Assembly (NCBI GenBank): GCA_002914805.1
Contig: JXTB01000780.1
Coordinates: 1-64,000, forward strand
Length of the DNA: 64,000 nt
Direction of reading: 5' to 3'
Source: Parasponia andersonii
Taxonomy: Eukaryota; Streptophyta; Magnoliopsida; Rosales; Cannabaceae
The number at the start of each line of letters is the position of its first letter. The first letter of the stretch is position 1. This document shows, piece by piece, positions 32,231-45,531 of the stretch. Both the position numbers and the translations under genes were made by a program. The notes under the pieces are model-generated. The model ran no database searches. It had not been told where the DNA came from and worked only from the letters and a program-made list of their open reading frames with translations.

Positions 32231-35200
32231 TAACTCCCTTTGATTTGATTAGTCCAATTTGTTATGCCCTCCTTGCATTTGAATTTCTTCGTACAATTTA
32301 CTAACCACATATTACCTATTCTTTTCTTTTTAAAAAAAAAAAAAAAACTATTGCTTAATAGTAAATAAATGTATATGTACCTTCTCCCCATGTTACATAA
32401 GAATTAAGATAACCATTTTGATTTTTATATATGTAATATTCATTCCCAAAAAAATTAAAAAGAGCAATATATTAGCACAATGGTATCCATTAAAAAGTCT
32501 CTAAGTACAAATTATCCTCTTTTTTTTTTTTTTTGACGGTTAATCAAAGTTGCCTGACACGAATTAGAACCAGTATATATTAAATTGACAAGGATGCCTA
32601 GTCCTCTAATGAAAAGAAAAAATAATCAAATTTGATTAAACTAGATGATAAATGTATCAGCTAATTACAATTGGCCCAGGAATCAGTCGGGAATCTTGGG
32701 ATAGCTAATTCTAAAGTAATTTCTTCCTTTCAATAAACCCTTAAAAATATAATTTATCGTTGTATCCTATATATTCAATTTTAATAAAATTGTTAATTTG
32801 CTTCATCTAGTTCTGGGGGATGTTTGACGTGTACCCATGTGCAGGTACTTGTCTAACATTATTAAATCGGTAAATTGGTCACCATAAGAAAAAAACACAA
32901 AAATAAATGGAAATTTAATGAATAAGAAACTTTAAGTATTTCTCATCGCATTTTTTTTTTAAAAAAAAAAGAAGAAATAATGCTAATTTGCTTTCGTGGG
33001 TGACACCCAGCTTAGTTGTCTCTTCAGCCTCACTGCATATTCCACCAGCAATGAATTTGACTTGAGGTTTAATTTAAGGGGGAGGAAATTTTTTCTTTTC
33101 CTTCACTAAAATAATAGAAGTGTACCACAGGGGAAAAAAATAAATAAATGATGAATGCAAGGGAACTGGTTCAAATATTATGTTAAAACTAGATATACCT
33201 TATCAAGAAAATCGTCTAAAGTATTTTATTTTCGATCTAAAAGATCATTTTTTTTCTTTATATATTTTTTTTAAGGTAACCTGGGCTGCTGGGCTGGAGT
33301 ATATTGCAAATATCTAGAAGGCTGATAAATTGAATGAAAATTATATGATAAAAACAAAAAAGACTTTATGGGTAGTAAATGTTTACAGTTAATTTATATG
33401 AACCATCTTCTTTGCATATTATTTAATTTTGTTGTTATTATTGGCATAAGTTTGCTCTTGACCAAAAAATCTGAATGGTTGCCAATTGTCCAGCGGCAAC
33501 CAAACTAGTGGAAATTATGTAAGACCAACATTTGGTTGCCTTTAGTAGATTTATAGGTTGTCAACCAATTAGGTACACTTAATGAAATTTAAATAAGTTG
33601 CAGTTGACTTGGTCATTGTTTTTTGGCCGAGACTCTCCTAAAGTTCTTAGGGCTGTATCTGGATTTAGCGAATTTAAATTTAAGAGACCACGTCACATCA
33701 AAATCAGGCGATGTGAAAATTTGGTGGTTAGTAAATAATTTTTGCGCGACCAAATAGTGATTACTTTAACAGATTAACTATAATATAAGACCACGAAGCT
33801 TACCATTGGAATCTCCTTATTAGTCTTTCCCTTGTAGAAAAACTAAGAATACTTTTCCTCACAATAGGCGAATCCCTTTTTCCCTTGCCTAATTTCAAAA
33901 AAAAAAAAAAAACGGGTGACTAATTCATATTTTTAATCAATTTCATCAAAATTCTACGTGGTTTATTTTATTGTCTCCATTATTATGATTTTATTTTAGC
34001 TAGTTATTTTTCCAATACTTAATAAGTACAGATGGCTTTTATGAAGTGCTAATTGGAAGGAAGACATTTGTAGCCAACAACCCCTATCTACACTAATTAG
34101 CTGATTCGATCAAGTGATATAACCAGTGAAGCCACTTGTTCAATTCTATTAAAACCTTATAAATTTATTGCAAATTCGAAAGCCGTCAAACATTATTGTA
34201 CCAAAACCAATAACTTGTCCTGACTAATTATCTGACAATTTTATTATGAATTCATCTATATTGTATTTCAATTTATTAAGAAATAGACAAAGTCATTTTC
34301 CATATTAATTGGTGTTTAAAAATTGAAGTGCAAGCTTAGTTTGGCTTCCTAATCTACACTCTACGTGTATCAAGTTCGAATTGCTATCCTTAATTGAAAT
34401 AATAAATAAATAAATAAATGATGATTTTTTAATTGCTCATTGATTCGATGCTCTTATAAGTATAAGAAAATATCGTTGTATAAAAAAAGATGAGAAAATT
34501 AGGTGAATAACTAATTTTTTTAAATTGGTTTAAGTAGGTATATATGTTTTAAATGTTATAATTAAATGTCTATTTTTTAAAAAATTTCAGTTATGGAATA
34601 TATTATATTTTTATTTTTATTATCAAGTAAATTAGACATTTAATTATAAATTTTGCGCTTTATTATATACCAAATTTACTAATCATATAAGATTAAGAGA
34701 GAGTGCTGAGAAAATTACAATAACATCAGCAACCATTTTCCATTTTCATAATGTTAATCAATGAAGGTCTAACGTAGGACCCGCAATAGCTGATAAAAAA
34801 CTTGACTGTATATTTGACCTCAATGAATGGTCATATGCGCAAAAAATATAATTACATATGTTCTGTGGAGGACAAAATTGAAAAAAAAAAAAAAGAAAAT
34901 AAAGAAAAACAGAAATACAAGCAATTCGAGAGAAAGGTTTGACACCTATTAATAGTGTAATTTGAGAAAACAATGCTAAATGACGTGCTAAATATTCAAA
35001 CTATTATTTATTTAAATTTTAATTGTGATATATAGTCATCCGTATAAGCTAATGCTTGGTAATTAGACATTAACTATAGCATATGTCAAATTTAGTATAA
35101 AAAATGACTTACGTTGAAAGAGAATTGTCTGTGTTTATGTTAAATTATAATGTTGATACATAGATTTGACATCGCATTGGAGATGTTCTTGGCATTTAAG

Positions 35201-35849
35201 CATTTTGAGAACCATTAATTTTATTTATCATAATCAAATACTATTCAAATGAATCAAAATATAAGAAATATTTGTTAGTTCAACAACATTCATAACAATT
35301 AACACCTCCAGATCGATTTATGATAGTATTACCAGTATTTTTATTGAAAATATTTTTGTAAACATCTCCTGGAATTTAAAAGATATATTTATACATGTAA
35401 TTTTGTTCAAAAAGTTTAACTTTTTGACAATTAAATTTTGGTTTATTGATAAACTATTATAATTAAAATAACAATTAATAGTTTAGCTACGAGAATTTTT
35501 GGAACGACAAATGTGGAGGTTTCATAATCAGTTCTTTTGTAATTTTCATAACTATAGTAACATGGATTTTCGCTATAGAGTTTTCATCGAGTGTTGCTCA
35601 AACATTGCATTTTTTTTTTTTTGAGAAATATTAAATTCATTATCAAAATCTCATTATTAGACATTCGGACTTTATCAACATATTATAACAATATAGTTCA
35701 TTTTACTCATGGTTAGTCTACGTGTCAAATAGTAGGACTGCATAGCAATAATAAAATTAATAAATTTTTTTTATGGGAAACATATACTAAATTTTTTTTA
35801 ATTAATTTTGAAATGAATTAATCAACATAAACTAATATGGAATTAAAAA
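32231..35849. other. Gene-free AT-rich DNA
   Basis: There is no ORF with a domain on either strand. Poly-A/T tracts are frequent, including T(n)GAGAAA at 35608-35627 that resembles the 17441-17471 insert. Confidence 0.5.
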
Positions 35850-36135
35850 GAATATTTAAAGTGAGTCTAAACAAAAATTATCAGAATTTTAGACAAAATT
35901 TAATACTTTAAAATAATATAAGTTCAGAAATTCAAAAAAAAAAATGGGTCATATTAGGTATATTATTGAATTATTTTATAAATAAGGGTAAAAATTATAA
36001 TTATATAAATTCAGAAAGGGCAAATAAAGAATACAAATTAAATTTTAAAATATAATTGGGGTTCAAAATACAATTTTCAAAAAAAATGAGGGGGTCACCC
36101 TCCTTGAGCCTTAACTGGCTCCTCGTTGTTGTGTA
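35850..36135 (-). mobile_element. Possible hAT-type element end
   Basis: The minus strand from 36135 begins GAGGAGCCAGTTAAGGCTCA followed by a pyrimidine-rich run. This resembles the GGGGCGGAGCCA-type ends of plant hAT elements and their non-autonomous kin. A related GAGGTGGAGCCACGTAGG lies at about 29736. The other end and target duplication were not found. Confidence 0.25.
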
Positions 36136-36439
36136 GTAAATTTTTCTTTGTTACTTTTTATTCATTAAACGTATTAAATAATGGGAACTAGTTTGATGAA
36201 TTCATGACAAAAGATGATAATCACGTTTCAAATTTTATTATAAAATTTATACATAAATTAACTTAAATAAGACTCGAATCATACACGAAGAGGATACCCA
36301 GTTGGCAAACGATGATAATTACGTTATACATGCCAGTATCATGTATTCCTTTTTTAAAATTTTTTTTTTTTTTAAATATTTTAATCACGTTATATAATAG
36401 TGGTTCTTTCAAGTTTTAACTGTAGCGTGGAATTGTTCT

Positions 36440-36790
36440 AAATAAAATCACAGGGGAGGAGCTGATGTCCACGTGTAGGTGTTGGCCCGATGATTGGCTG
36501 GTCAGAACGAGAACACTGAAAACTTGAGTCCCACTGAGTTAGTCGTGGAACTTCGAGATTCCGCTGTACTCTCCTGTACACTACCACGCCTCTTCTTTTT
36601 CTTTATCTTTCTTTTTTTTTTTCAAACTTTCAAAAATTTAAAAGTCGGAACGAGGGAAGGGAGGGTGTCAGTTATCCTCCTTTCTCGAGCCGAGACGCCC
36701 GTGACCAGTGAAATTCCAATACCATCCTCCACTTTCTTCGCTTGCCATGAAACAAATAGCAAGGGTACTTCCGTAATTAAAAAATTATAT
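36440..36790. other. Orphan GC-richer island
   Basis: This contains CCACGTGTAGG (an ABRE-like G-box) at about 36470 and pyrimidine-rich leader-like sequence. An ORF of 102 codons here has no domain and a Phe run, so it is not called. It may be a relic promoter or an untranslated leader. Confidence 0.25.
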
Positions 36791-37899
36791 TTTTTTTTTT
36801 GAATAAAAAATTATTTATTCTTTGATGATACAAATTAATTAATTACTATAATATTTTCTCTTTAATTTACAACCCAACAAGGCACAAAGTATCCGATATT
36901 ATTCAAGTTTTTTTTTTCATTTTTTTTTTTGAGACAAGCTTCGATTTTTGGCAGGCCGTGCCGGACTGAGTGTCCCAACTAAATTGGCATTGTACAAAAT
37001 TCCAATTCATTATACATGTTTCATGTGATCACTGATTTTATAAGAAAAAAATTTAAATTGAAAATTTTGTTCTTTTCTTAATAAAAGACGATCTAATATC
37101 ATCAATTTGTTTATTAAATTTCGAATGATTATTATTTTTTTAATAATTTTCGAATGGTTATTGATAAATAAGTATAATTTATTGGATGCAATTTTGGCTA
37201 ATGATTAATTCTGAAAAAAGATCTACTTAATGATTATTGGATTGGCTTGAACGTAGTTTAAATCCCCAATTGATTCCTATAAAAAAAAACCCATTTCGTA
37301 TATTTGAAAATAAATTGTAATCGATAAAAATTTATCTAATTTAGTTGTTGTAAAATTGTACTTTTTTTTAATGGACAAACAACATGAAATATTAACTAAT
37401 ATATTATTTAATTAGTATTTTAGGCTTTACTCCAATACAATACATAATGCTATTTTTCGAAATTTTTATTACTCAATAATTAAAGTCAATTTTAACTATT
37501 TAAGCATTTAAAATTACGGGTATTGATTAAGCATTAAAAAGTGAATTAATTATTTAAAGAATAATTAATTGAACATTAGACTCAAAGTTAACAAAATTGG
37601 TGTCAAAATTTTGTACTCTATGATAAATTAAAGCATTTACACATAAATTTAGCACTACATTGGGAGCAATGGTAACAAAAAAGTAGTTTCATTTTCGTGA
37701 GATCATAGGATCGACTATGTATATTAGGTCTTGATTAGACATACGTGTTCCTTAATATATTTTAAATTATAAATTACTATGCTTAATACTAATAAACTAA
37801 TCTCTAAAAAAAACTTATTTCATATCTTTAAAAGAAAAAAGGAAAACAAATACATACTCTTCTCGAGAAAGGGAATATTTGCTTTTTCCTCGTTTTCTT
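36791..37899. other. Gene-free AT-rich DNA upstream of the IPC synthase gene
   Basis: AT-rich with T(n)GAGACA at about 36920-36937. No gene was recognised. The right end grades into the promoter of the next gene. Confidence 0.5.
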
Positions 37900-38665
37900 A
37901 AGCCATTTTAATCTTTATTTTATTTTATATATATATTTTTTCATATATTCACATATTTTACTTTTCCCCTCATAGTCTCGCTGTCACACTCACTTTCCTG
38001 GCAATAGCACAATAAACAAATACAAAGCAAAATATAAGTAAGAAGAATAAGAGAAAAGGGTTCGCGTAAGCTTCGCGTTGGCATTTATAGGCAAAAGCAT
38101 AGCGGCGATCTTTCTCATTTCGTCATTCGCTCGCTTATTAATAACAATAATAATAGAAAACCTTTTTTTCTTCTTCGAAATTTTTCTCAACTGCTTCGTC
38201 CGTGTTCAACTCGCGTACAGACCCAACTCAAAAAGCTCAGAATATTTTTCACAGAAAGAAGAGAGAGATTCACAGAAAACCCTTTTTCTTTTTCCGATTT
38301 GTTTATCTTTCTACTGTGATTCCTCAATACAACGCGTTATTCTGTATCTACTCAAAGACCCTTTTTTCGGTTTTCCCTTTATTTTAGTATTTCTCCGATT
38401 TCTTTAATCTTAATCTCTAGGTGGGCGTTGATCAGATCTTGTGATTGGAATCGGGTTTTGGTCGTTTTTGGTTTGGAGGGTCGTTGAGTTTGATTGGTTT
38501 TTGGTGGTGGGATTTTCTGATTTTGGGAAAAAGGGTATATACATATATACACACATATATTGAGTAAGGAATTTGGTGATGAGCGATGTTGACCTTGGAA
38601 AGAGTTTGGTTATGAAGTAATATGGAAGTGGTGGTTACACTTGCACACAAAAGAAGAAGAAGAAG
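37900..38665 (+). promoter_or_regulatory. Promoter and leader of the IPC synthase gene
   Basis: TTTATATATATATTTTTT at about 37924-37941 may be the TATA region. From about 38040 the DNA becomes mixed pyrimidine-rich leader sequence up to the ATG at 38666. A 5'UTR intron is possible but its borders are not certain. Confidence 0.35.
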
Positions 38666-41600
38666 ATGACGTTTTACATTGGTCGTGAGTCGTCTAAGGT
38701 TGGTCTTTTCTTTCTTTTTGGGTTTAGGGGGTTCGGTTGAGTTTTGATTGCTAGGCCCAAAGGTTTTCTTTTTGTGCTTTTTGGCGCTTGTGATTGATTT
38801 GGGTTCTCTTCTTCTTTTCATTTTGGGTTCGGGTTTTGAAGCTATGGAAGAGAATTTGCGCAGAGATAACCACAGAGCTCAACCTTCTTGCCGAGAATTG
38901 GAAATATCTTCTGGCGGGACTTGTTTTTCAGGTTTGTATTTTATTTCATTTTCTGTAGAAGAATACTTGCTATGACGAAAGCTGGAGTCCTGTCGTTCAT
39001 GTCTGTGAGATTTGTTTCAGAAAAAAACTTGATTTGTTTCCTGCAGCATGTTTTGGTTTAAGTTCTGGTTTTGGTTTGACAAGAGATTACATGGTGCAGG
39101 ATAGGTCAACTTAACCATTTCATCTGAAAAATTTTAGGAGTTTCGTCTAGAAATGATTGAAGTAGGAATTGTTGAAAGGTTACAATCATGGTTTGTTGCC
39201 TAGTAGAACTTTGAGAGAAGATCTATGCTTTTGGCCAAAGATAAAGTTTCTATCGGGTCACGTAGGTGGCCACGCGTAAATAAGATTTGTCCTTAATGAA
39301 TGTCCTCTCACGCTTGCACATTCTGGATTCCCTTAGTTTCTTTGACATTTTTTATTTGTGTCTTTGAATTGACAACGGCATTTGCTTGCTTCGATTGTAT
39401 AATATTCGATTAGTTGTTAATTGATCGATGCTTGTTAGATATTCCGTTTTTTGTTTTGGTGGTATGATCATGATAAGTCATTGCACTATCGCTTATTTAT
39501 CTAAATGAATTGTAATTTATACAAAGATTAACTTTTATCATTTTGTGGGCTTCTGTCTTTATTGTTCTTGCTTTCTCTAGCTGTTTTTAAATTGATGTGT
39601 AAGAGTGCAAGACTTATGTGTGGATCTTTTCTTATCTACAGTACATACATGGTCTGGCTGCTAGAGGAGTTCACTATATACATCAGCCGGGGCCAACTCT
39701 ACAGGATGTTGGCTTCATACTTCTTCCAGTATGTATTAGTTTATTATGCTTCTTTCTGTTTGCCTTTATGTTCTCTTCATTGATGTACCGGAGAATTGCG
39801 AGTGTTCAACTATTTCAGTAATTTTCATGTAGTTTTGTCTTATTGTACCATAATATGAACCTCTACAGCAGGAAGTGCTTTCTTACTTTGAATATTTGTG
39901 TTTATAGGAACTTGGGAAAGACAAAGCTTTTATCAGTGAGACCTTGTTCACCTTTATATTTGTGTCCTTTTTCTTGGTAAGGTTCCTTCTCTTCTTGTAT
40001 TCAATTTTGCTTTTGGTTTCATTTTCTCTTTACATGTTTCTGGCATTCCATCTTATCAGGAAGACACTTTAACATTATTTTAGATTTGCCATTAAAATTG
40101 ATATTGAGTTGGCATCTGCCTGTCTTTAATAATCATTTTAGTTGTTTTTGATATGGCCTAAAATTAAATTGAATTGAATTGTGTGTCATTTTGAGTTGTC
40201 GTTTAATTTGCATGGATTTATCTAATAAAGCCTTCAACAAATTGGAATCAGTGATGAGAGGCCTAGGAATTTGTTACTTGTTATGCTTATAAGATATATT
40301 GTTTGTTCATACTCTTCATTCGAAAGGAAGAACGGGTTTAAGTACTACGTGCATTAAGACAGAGTATTTTCATAAGCAGCAGGTTAAGCATGGTTCAGGA
40401 GTTATATTTATATTCCTTCTCTGTTTTGAAAGTTCAATTATCCTCATGTTATGCTGTAGTATTCTTCAGAAAAGTTTTATACTTTAGCTAATTATCTCTG
40501 ATTTGGTGCACGTTGTGTTACAGTGGACTTTCCATCCTTTCATTTTCAAGAGCAAAAAGATCTACACAGTTCTAGTATGGTGCAGGGTTCTAGCATTTTT
40601 AGTTGTAAGTGATGTCTGTTCATTTTGTGTATTCACTTTGTCATGTTACGCAAATTTATGTAGTTTTTAATAATTTGTTATGAAAATGATTCAAGAGAAA
40701 ACTGGTAGATTGGAAAGGAGCATGGGTGATATAATTTGGGAAGTAGTGTTTCTAATTCATTTTAGAAACATGAATTGAGTTTTTAACTTTAGTTTAAATA
40801 ATTGTGGAATTTTTGTTTACCAAATCACTCGAGGAAACTTATTTTCTACCATAGTGGAATACTCTGTTCTTGGAAAGTTGTTTGTTTGATAAAGCACACT
40901 TTTGTTTTCTTCCCAACTTCGCCTAATCGGTTGGTTGTTTGTAAAGGCCATGTTTACTAATCTGTAAAGGAAGTGGGTGGAAAGGGGATGGAGGGGAATA
41001 AGAAACAATGATTGAGGAAGGCTAAGATTCTCTATGTAAACACATGAAAGGAAGTCTTTCCCTTTCCTAATTCCCGTTCCTCTCCATTAAGGATTAGTAA
41101 ACATCCCCAAAAGATAAGCTCCTATTTAGAGAAATTTTTGCGTTAACCTATTTATCATCAGCTGTCAATAAATAAGTATATATCATATTGCAGAATCTAT
41201 TCTCTATAATTTTCTGATGGTTTCTGTATTTTTTGGCTTCAGGCTTCTCAATTTCTCCGAATTATCACATTCTATTCTACCCAGCTTCCTGGTCCAAATT
41301 ACCATTGCCGAGAGGTATATTGATGTCGTTGTATTTCTTTTGAGATGGAATGGAGTTTGTTTCAAATAGATACTATACTCAGTGACGTGTTTTGTATCGT
41401 ATAGGGTTCAAAGCTTGCCAGGCTGCCTCCTCCAAATAGCATGTTTGAAGTCCTCTTGATAAATTGTGAGTTACCCTTGTCTTAGTTATTCTGGACTCTT
41501 GCTTGGTTTGATATATTTTACGCTTACTTGCTTTTCACATGTGCAGTTCCTCGAGGTGTTATATATGGCTGTGGTGATTTGATATTTTCATCTCACATGA

Positions 41601-42414
41601 TCTTTACTCTGGTCTTTGTGCTCACCTATCAGAAATACGGTACTCGCAGGTAATATTCTACTTGTAGTGCTTATTAAACCAAATGTGACATTTTTAGTTG
41701 GAGCATGTTTCTTAGTGATCTCGAATGTTACTTTGATGCCAGGTGTATAAAGCAGCTCGCTTGGTTGCTTGCCATCATCCAGAGTTTCTTGATTGTGGCA
41801 TCTCGCAAACATTATACAGTTGATGTTGTTGTCGCTTGGTATGGACAATTTTTGATTACTTTTTGTTGAAATGTTTCACTTTGAACTGCTTTGGTTTTTC
41901 CTTATTTAGTAAAAAGGAGAAGAAAAATAGGTGAACTATTTGTTCCATCTTTCTTTCCTTCTCTAAGTCCTTATAACTGTATTATTCCATGCAGGTATAC
42001 TGTTAATTTGGTGGTATTCTTTATTGACAAGAAATTGCCAGGTGAAGACATGATCTTTTGTTTTTTCTTTTTGTTTTGTTTTGGGGGGTTAACCATGGCT
42101 AAGCGGCCTGACTAACTGTTACTTGGTCTGCACAGAGTTGCCTGATCGAACTGGTGGAGCGTCTCTTTTGCTGCCACTAACCGCCAAAGACAAGGATGGA
42201 AGGACCAAAGAAGAGAATCACAAGCTCTTAAATGGAAACTCAGGAGACCCTGCTGATTGGGTATGTTGAATCTTACAATTCATATGATCCCAATTCATAT
42301 GCACTGTTGTTTATTATGCATTTGATCTTGCAGAGGCAGAGAACTCAAGTCAATGGAAAGATACTGGAAGATGGGAACACAGTCCATGCTGATGGTGCAA
42401 TGAATGGTGCTTAA
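38666..42414 (+). CDS. IPCS: Phosphatidylinositol:ceramide inositolphosphotransferase (IPC synthase), 314 aa, 12 exons
   Basis: The enzyme moves the inositol-phosphate head group from phosphatidylinositol to ceramide in the Golgi/trans-Golgi, making IPC for plant GIPC sphingolipids and limiting free ceramide (compare Arabidopsis ERH1/IPCS2). Exons: 38666-38698, 38842-38931, 39642-39728, 39908-39976, 40524-40604, 41243-41314, 41405-41465, 41547-41649, 41743-41838, 41995-42041, 42136-42260, 42334-42414. All have GT-AG borders and the phases close to 945 nt. The protein is a six-pass sphingomyelin-synthase-type member of the PAP2/LPP superfamily. The catalytic motifs are intact: CGDLIFSSH (H181) and [12 protein letters not shown] (H222, D226). 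The block [11 protein letters not shown] (134-144) precedes them. The tail is hydrophilic and ends [10 protein letters not shown], as in relatives. The start [11 protein letters not shown] matches the family. It looks fully functional. Confidence 0.95.
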
Positions 42415-42849
42415 GATGGAGATAGGAGCTTGTTATCTGAGAGTTCTAGTGGGCACTTGTATTAGGCTCCTATGTAGGAATGGATCCATGGTTTGTATTG
42501 GTTAAGATCATCTGATATCACAGAATCAGCATGGATAGTGAGAAATACAATGTCACTATTTTTAGTTGCATAGTTTTTTTTTTTTTTTTTTAACCATTCC
42601 TTGTTCGTAACATGACCATCTCGTTTTGCTCTTTAACCCATTGATGCTAATATAGTGCATTACTAAAGGCTTGAAACCATTAATTCTTATTTTATTGGTG
42701 GGATTATGCTTGAAACGTTGCTTGCCAAGTGATCTTAGATTCGAGTCATCCCACTCGGTGAATGGCTCGTAAATTGTAATACTCGATATTCATAGAGTAA
42801 CTTGCTTTCACTATTGCCCTTTTAATTTTTATAAATAGTAAAGGAGGGA
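42415..42849 (+). other. 3'UTR and spacer of the IPC synthase gene
   Basis: Trailer sequence follows the TAA at 42412-42414, with a T tract at about 42566-42584. A clear AATAAA was not found. No other gene was recognised. Confidence 0.4.
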
Positions 42850-44090
42850 GATGATGATAACCGAAAGGTACATGAGTTATTAAGTGGTAACCCCTGTGTT
42901 GGAATGAAAGATTTGATAAATAATATGTTTTTGTTGCCTGATAGAGACTCGATTCTCAGAATCCCCTCTTAGCTCGTCTGCTTCGAATGACTTGATTATC
43001 TGACACATACTTTGGTAGAGGTGACACATATACTGTCAAGTCAGGTTATGAATCAATAATGAATAACGAGAGGGAAGCCAAAAGTTCGAACCACAGGACA
43101 GTAGGCAAATGGTGGTGTTTTTTGTGGAGCCTTAGAATTCTAAATAAAATTAAAATCTTTATCTGGAGATGCTATCACAACATTATCCCCTTCTTCAGTA
43201 ACATATAAAGGAGGGGGGTGCAGACTAGCTAAGGGTATGTGAGTGTAGAGACGGCGTTGAATTAAGTTGGCATGCCTTACTAGGATACGATTCCTCTAAA
43301 GCTGTCTGGAGTTTGACCCCATAGTGGAATATGATCGAGACTTATCGTGGGGACTCCATGGAGGATTTTCAGGGGCCTTGATAAGAAAGACTTTGAGATA
43401 TTTGTCGTCTTGTTATGACACATGTGGTGGGAAAGAAATAAATTCGTGCATAACCGAATCTGGAAGAAGCCCAAAGCTGTTATTGAAGATGCTAGAAGTA
43501 TCTTATATGAATACCATCGCACGCACAACATCGCCAACCATAGTGAGCACCCGACTCCTAAGTTTCCAAGCAAATGGGAAAGACCGCCAGAAAACACTCT
43601 GAAATTGAATGTGGATGCAACTTGCTCGGAACATAGTGGCCTTATCGGCATTGGTGGTATCATTTGCGACCATAATGGCTCCTACGAAGCAGTGTTCTCC
43701 CAAAAATTAAAGGGTTTTTTTGACCCTCTAGTTGCAGAACTGCTCGTTATTCGGGCTAGTTTGATGTTTGCTAAGGAGGTTGGGCCACACATTGATATTA
43801 CTGAAAGTGAATGTAGTACCGCTATGACTGTGACTAACAATCTAAGTGGTCATTCTCCTTTATATCTCATTGTTAACGACATTGTGTCGTTGTTGAAAGA
43901 GGCGGGAGGTGGCATTTGTCGTTTCTCTCCCTTGACGGAAAATGAGACAGCCCATTTACTTGCTAAATTAGCTTTATCTTGTAATTCCGAGGGGTCCTGG
44001 ATCCAAGAAAACCCCGGCTGTGTCGCCACAATAGTGGCTAATGATTCCACTTAATGCTATTTCCGTTTCTGTGTTAAAAAAAAAAAAAGC
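42850..44090 (+). mobile_element. 5'-truncated LINE: zf-RVT and RNase H region with poly-A tail
   Basis: This is the 3' end of a plant non-LTR retrotransposon. 42940-43200 encodes, with frame breaks, a reverse-transcriptase-associated zinc-binding (zf-RVT) region (for example KIKIFIWRCYHN). 43422-44054 is one open frame of 210 codons carrying an RNase H-like RVT_3 domain: LKLNVDAT (first Asp), GGIICDHNG, VAELLVIRASL (Glu) and NETAHLLAKLAL. The usual second Asp is replaced by Glu in TESEC. An A13 tract at about 44075-44087 is the tail. Reverse transcriptase and endonuclease are absent. It is a dead-on-arrival copy. Confidence 0.75.
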
Positions 44091-44796
44091 GAAGTCATTG
44101 ATGGAACACGAAGAGTACTGCCAGCATTAAATTGTGACATTGCATCACTAGACTTGTATGGTGAGGGTTAAGACACTATCGTGACCATTACTACCATTTT
44201 CCATTTTCCTCGTGTAATATAGAGATGTCATGGAAGTTCCATTGATGACCATAATATATAGATTATCAGGTGAAACAGAGCAAAATAATTCGGTAGTACC
44301 ATAAAATAAATTATCAATGGTTCAAGTTTATTTAATAGTACCACAAGTCCACAACATATAGATTTTGGCATAGCGACTTCATACAACTTGACATTATATA
44401 TATATATATATATATTTTAGAACGATAATTTTTGATGGGTTGAAAAACGTAAATAATCATCATTCATCACCACCAATTGTTAATTTATTGTTTTCTTTTT
44501 GAAATCCCCCCAAATGGTATTCAATGTACATTGTATATTAATATTTTCAGTCAAATCCGCTCAACTCTGACTACCATTGACTGTGAGGACGGTTATAGCG
44601 CAGCACAAGATGTTATGGATATTGACAAAGTCTCTCACCACGTGGACCCCCTGCTCCTCACGTGAAATGGCTCCTTCGACCCTTTTGTTCCCGACTTTTG
44701 TTTGTTTATTGTTTTGTTTTTTTTTTTTGTTAAGAGGGAATATGAGTTTCAAATATGAGTTGGTTTATTGTTTGCTTATTGTATTTTTTTTTGTTA
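44091..44796. other. Spacer with (AT)n and a 63-bp tandem duplication
   Basis: (AT)n is at 44394-44415. A unit containing TTTTTGTTAAGAGG starts near 44724 and again near 44787 (period about 63). Its second copy is interrupted by the Ty3/gypsy element and resumes after 55229 with GAGTTTCAAATAT. No gene was recognised. Confidence 0.55.
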
Positions 44797-44801
44797 AGAG
44801 G

Positions 44802-45471
44802 TGCTGTGCGGTTTAAAATTTTATATGTTGGTTAATACTAAAAAAGAAAAAGTTGACCAAATGAACGTGTTAGGTCGCATGAGTAAGATTAAATGCGATC
44901 TCATTCGAAAGAGTTAAGTGCGATCTCCATCGCATAAGTTAATACGACCTCTTCCAAAAAAGTTAAGTGCGACCAGAATGAAAAGAAAACTAGACTAAAT
45001 TTCGTCAAATGGGTAACCTACAAAGAAAGAAAAACAAAAGTTTCTCCTTAAAAATCGACCAGTCATCTCATTTAAGTTATTACCCAATTATATTGTTACT
45101 CGAATTGTATTTTCTGATTATACATTTACCTATTCTTACAATTGAGAAATATTGAACTATCCTCACCTATATAAAGGGAGTTCAATATTTTAGTGGGAGA
45201 TTCTTTTTGATCTTTGATCTTTTATCTTTGAGATCTTTTGGGAACTTTTTAGACTCTTGCTTTCTTTTTTCGGACAACACATTATAATTTTGAACTCTTG
45301 TAATTCTCCAAAATATAGTAAAAAAACAGTGGATGTAGGCTCATCTTTTTTGGGGCTGAACCACTATAAAATCTTTGTCTCTTTCTCTGCTTTAATTAAT
45401 TAACCCTTTTCACACATAAGCCATATTTTGTAATTTTTTCAAATTTATTGTTGACAAAACCTCCGTCAACA
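44802..45471 (+). repeat. Left LTR of the Tat-lineage element
   Basis: This 670-bp LTR ends CCGTCAACA and contains a tandem array of AAGTGCGACCTC-type subrepeats at 44870-44980. A TATATAAAGGG box at about 45170-45180 is the likely promoter. It matches 54550-55224. Confidence 0.9.
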
Positions 45472-45531
45472 ATTGGCGCTAGAAGGAGGGATATTCCGGC
45501 AGAAAAATTTGTCCATTCCGCTTCTTTCAAC

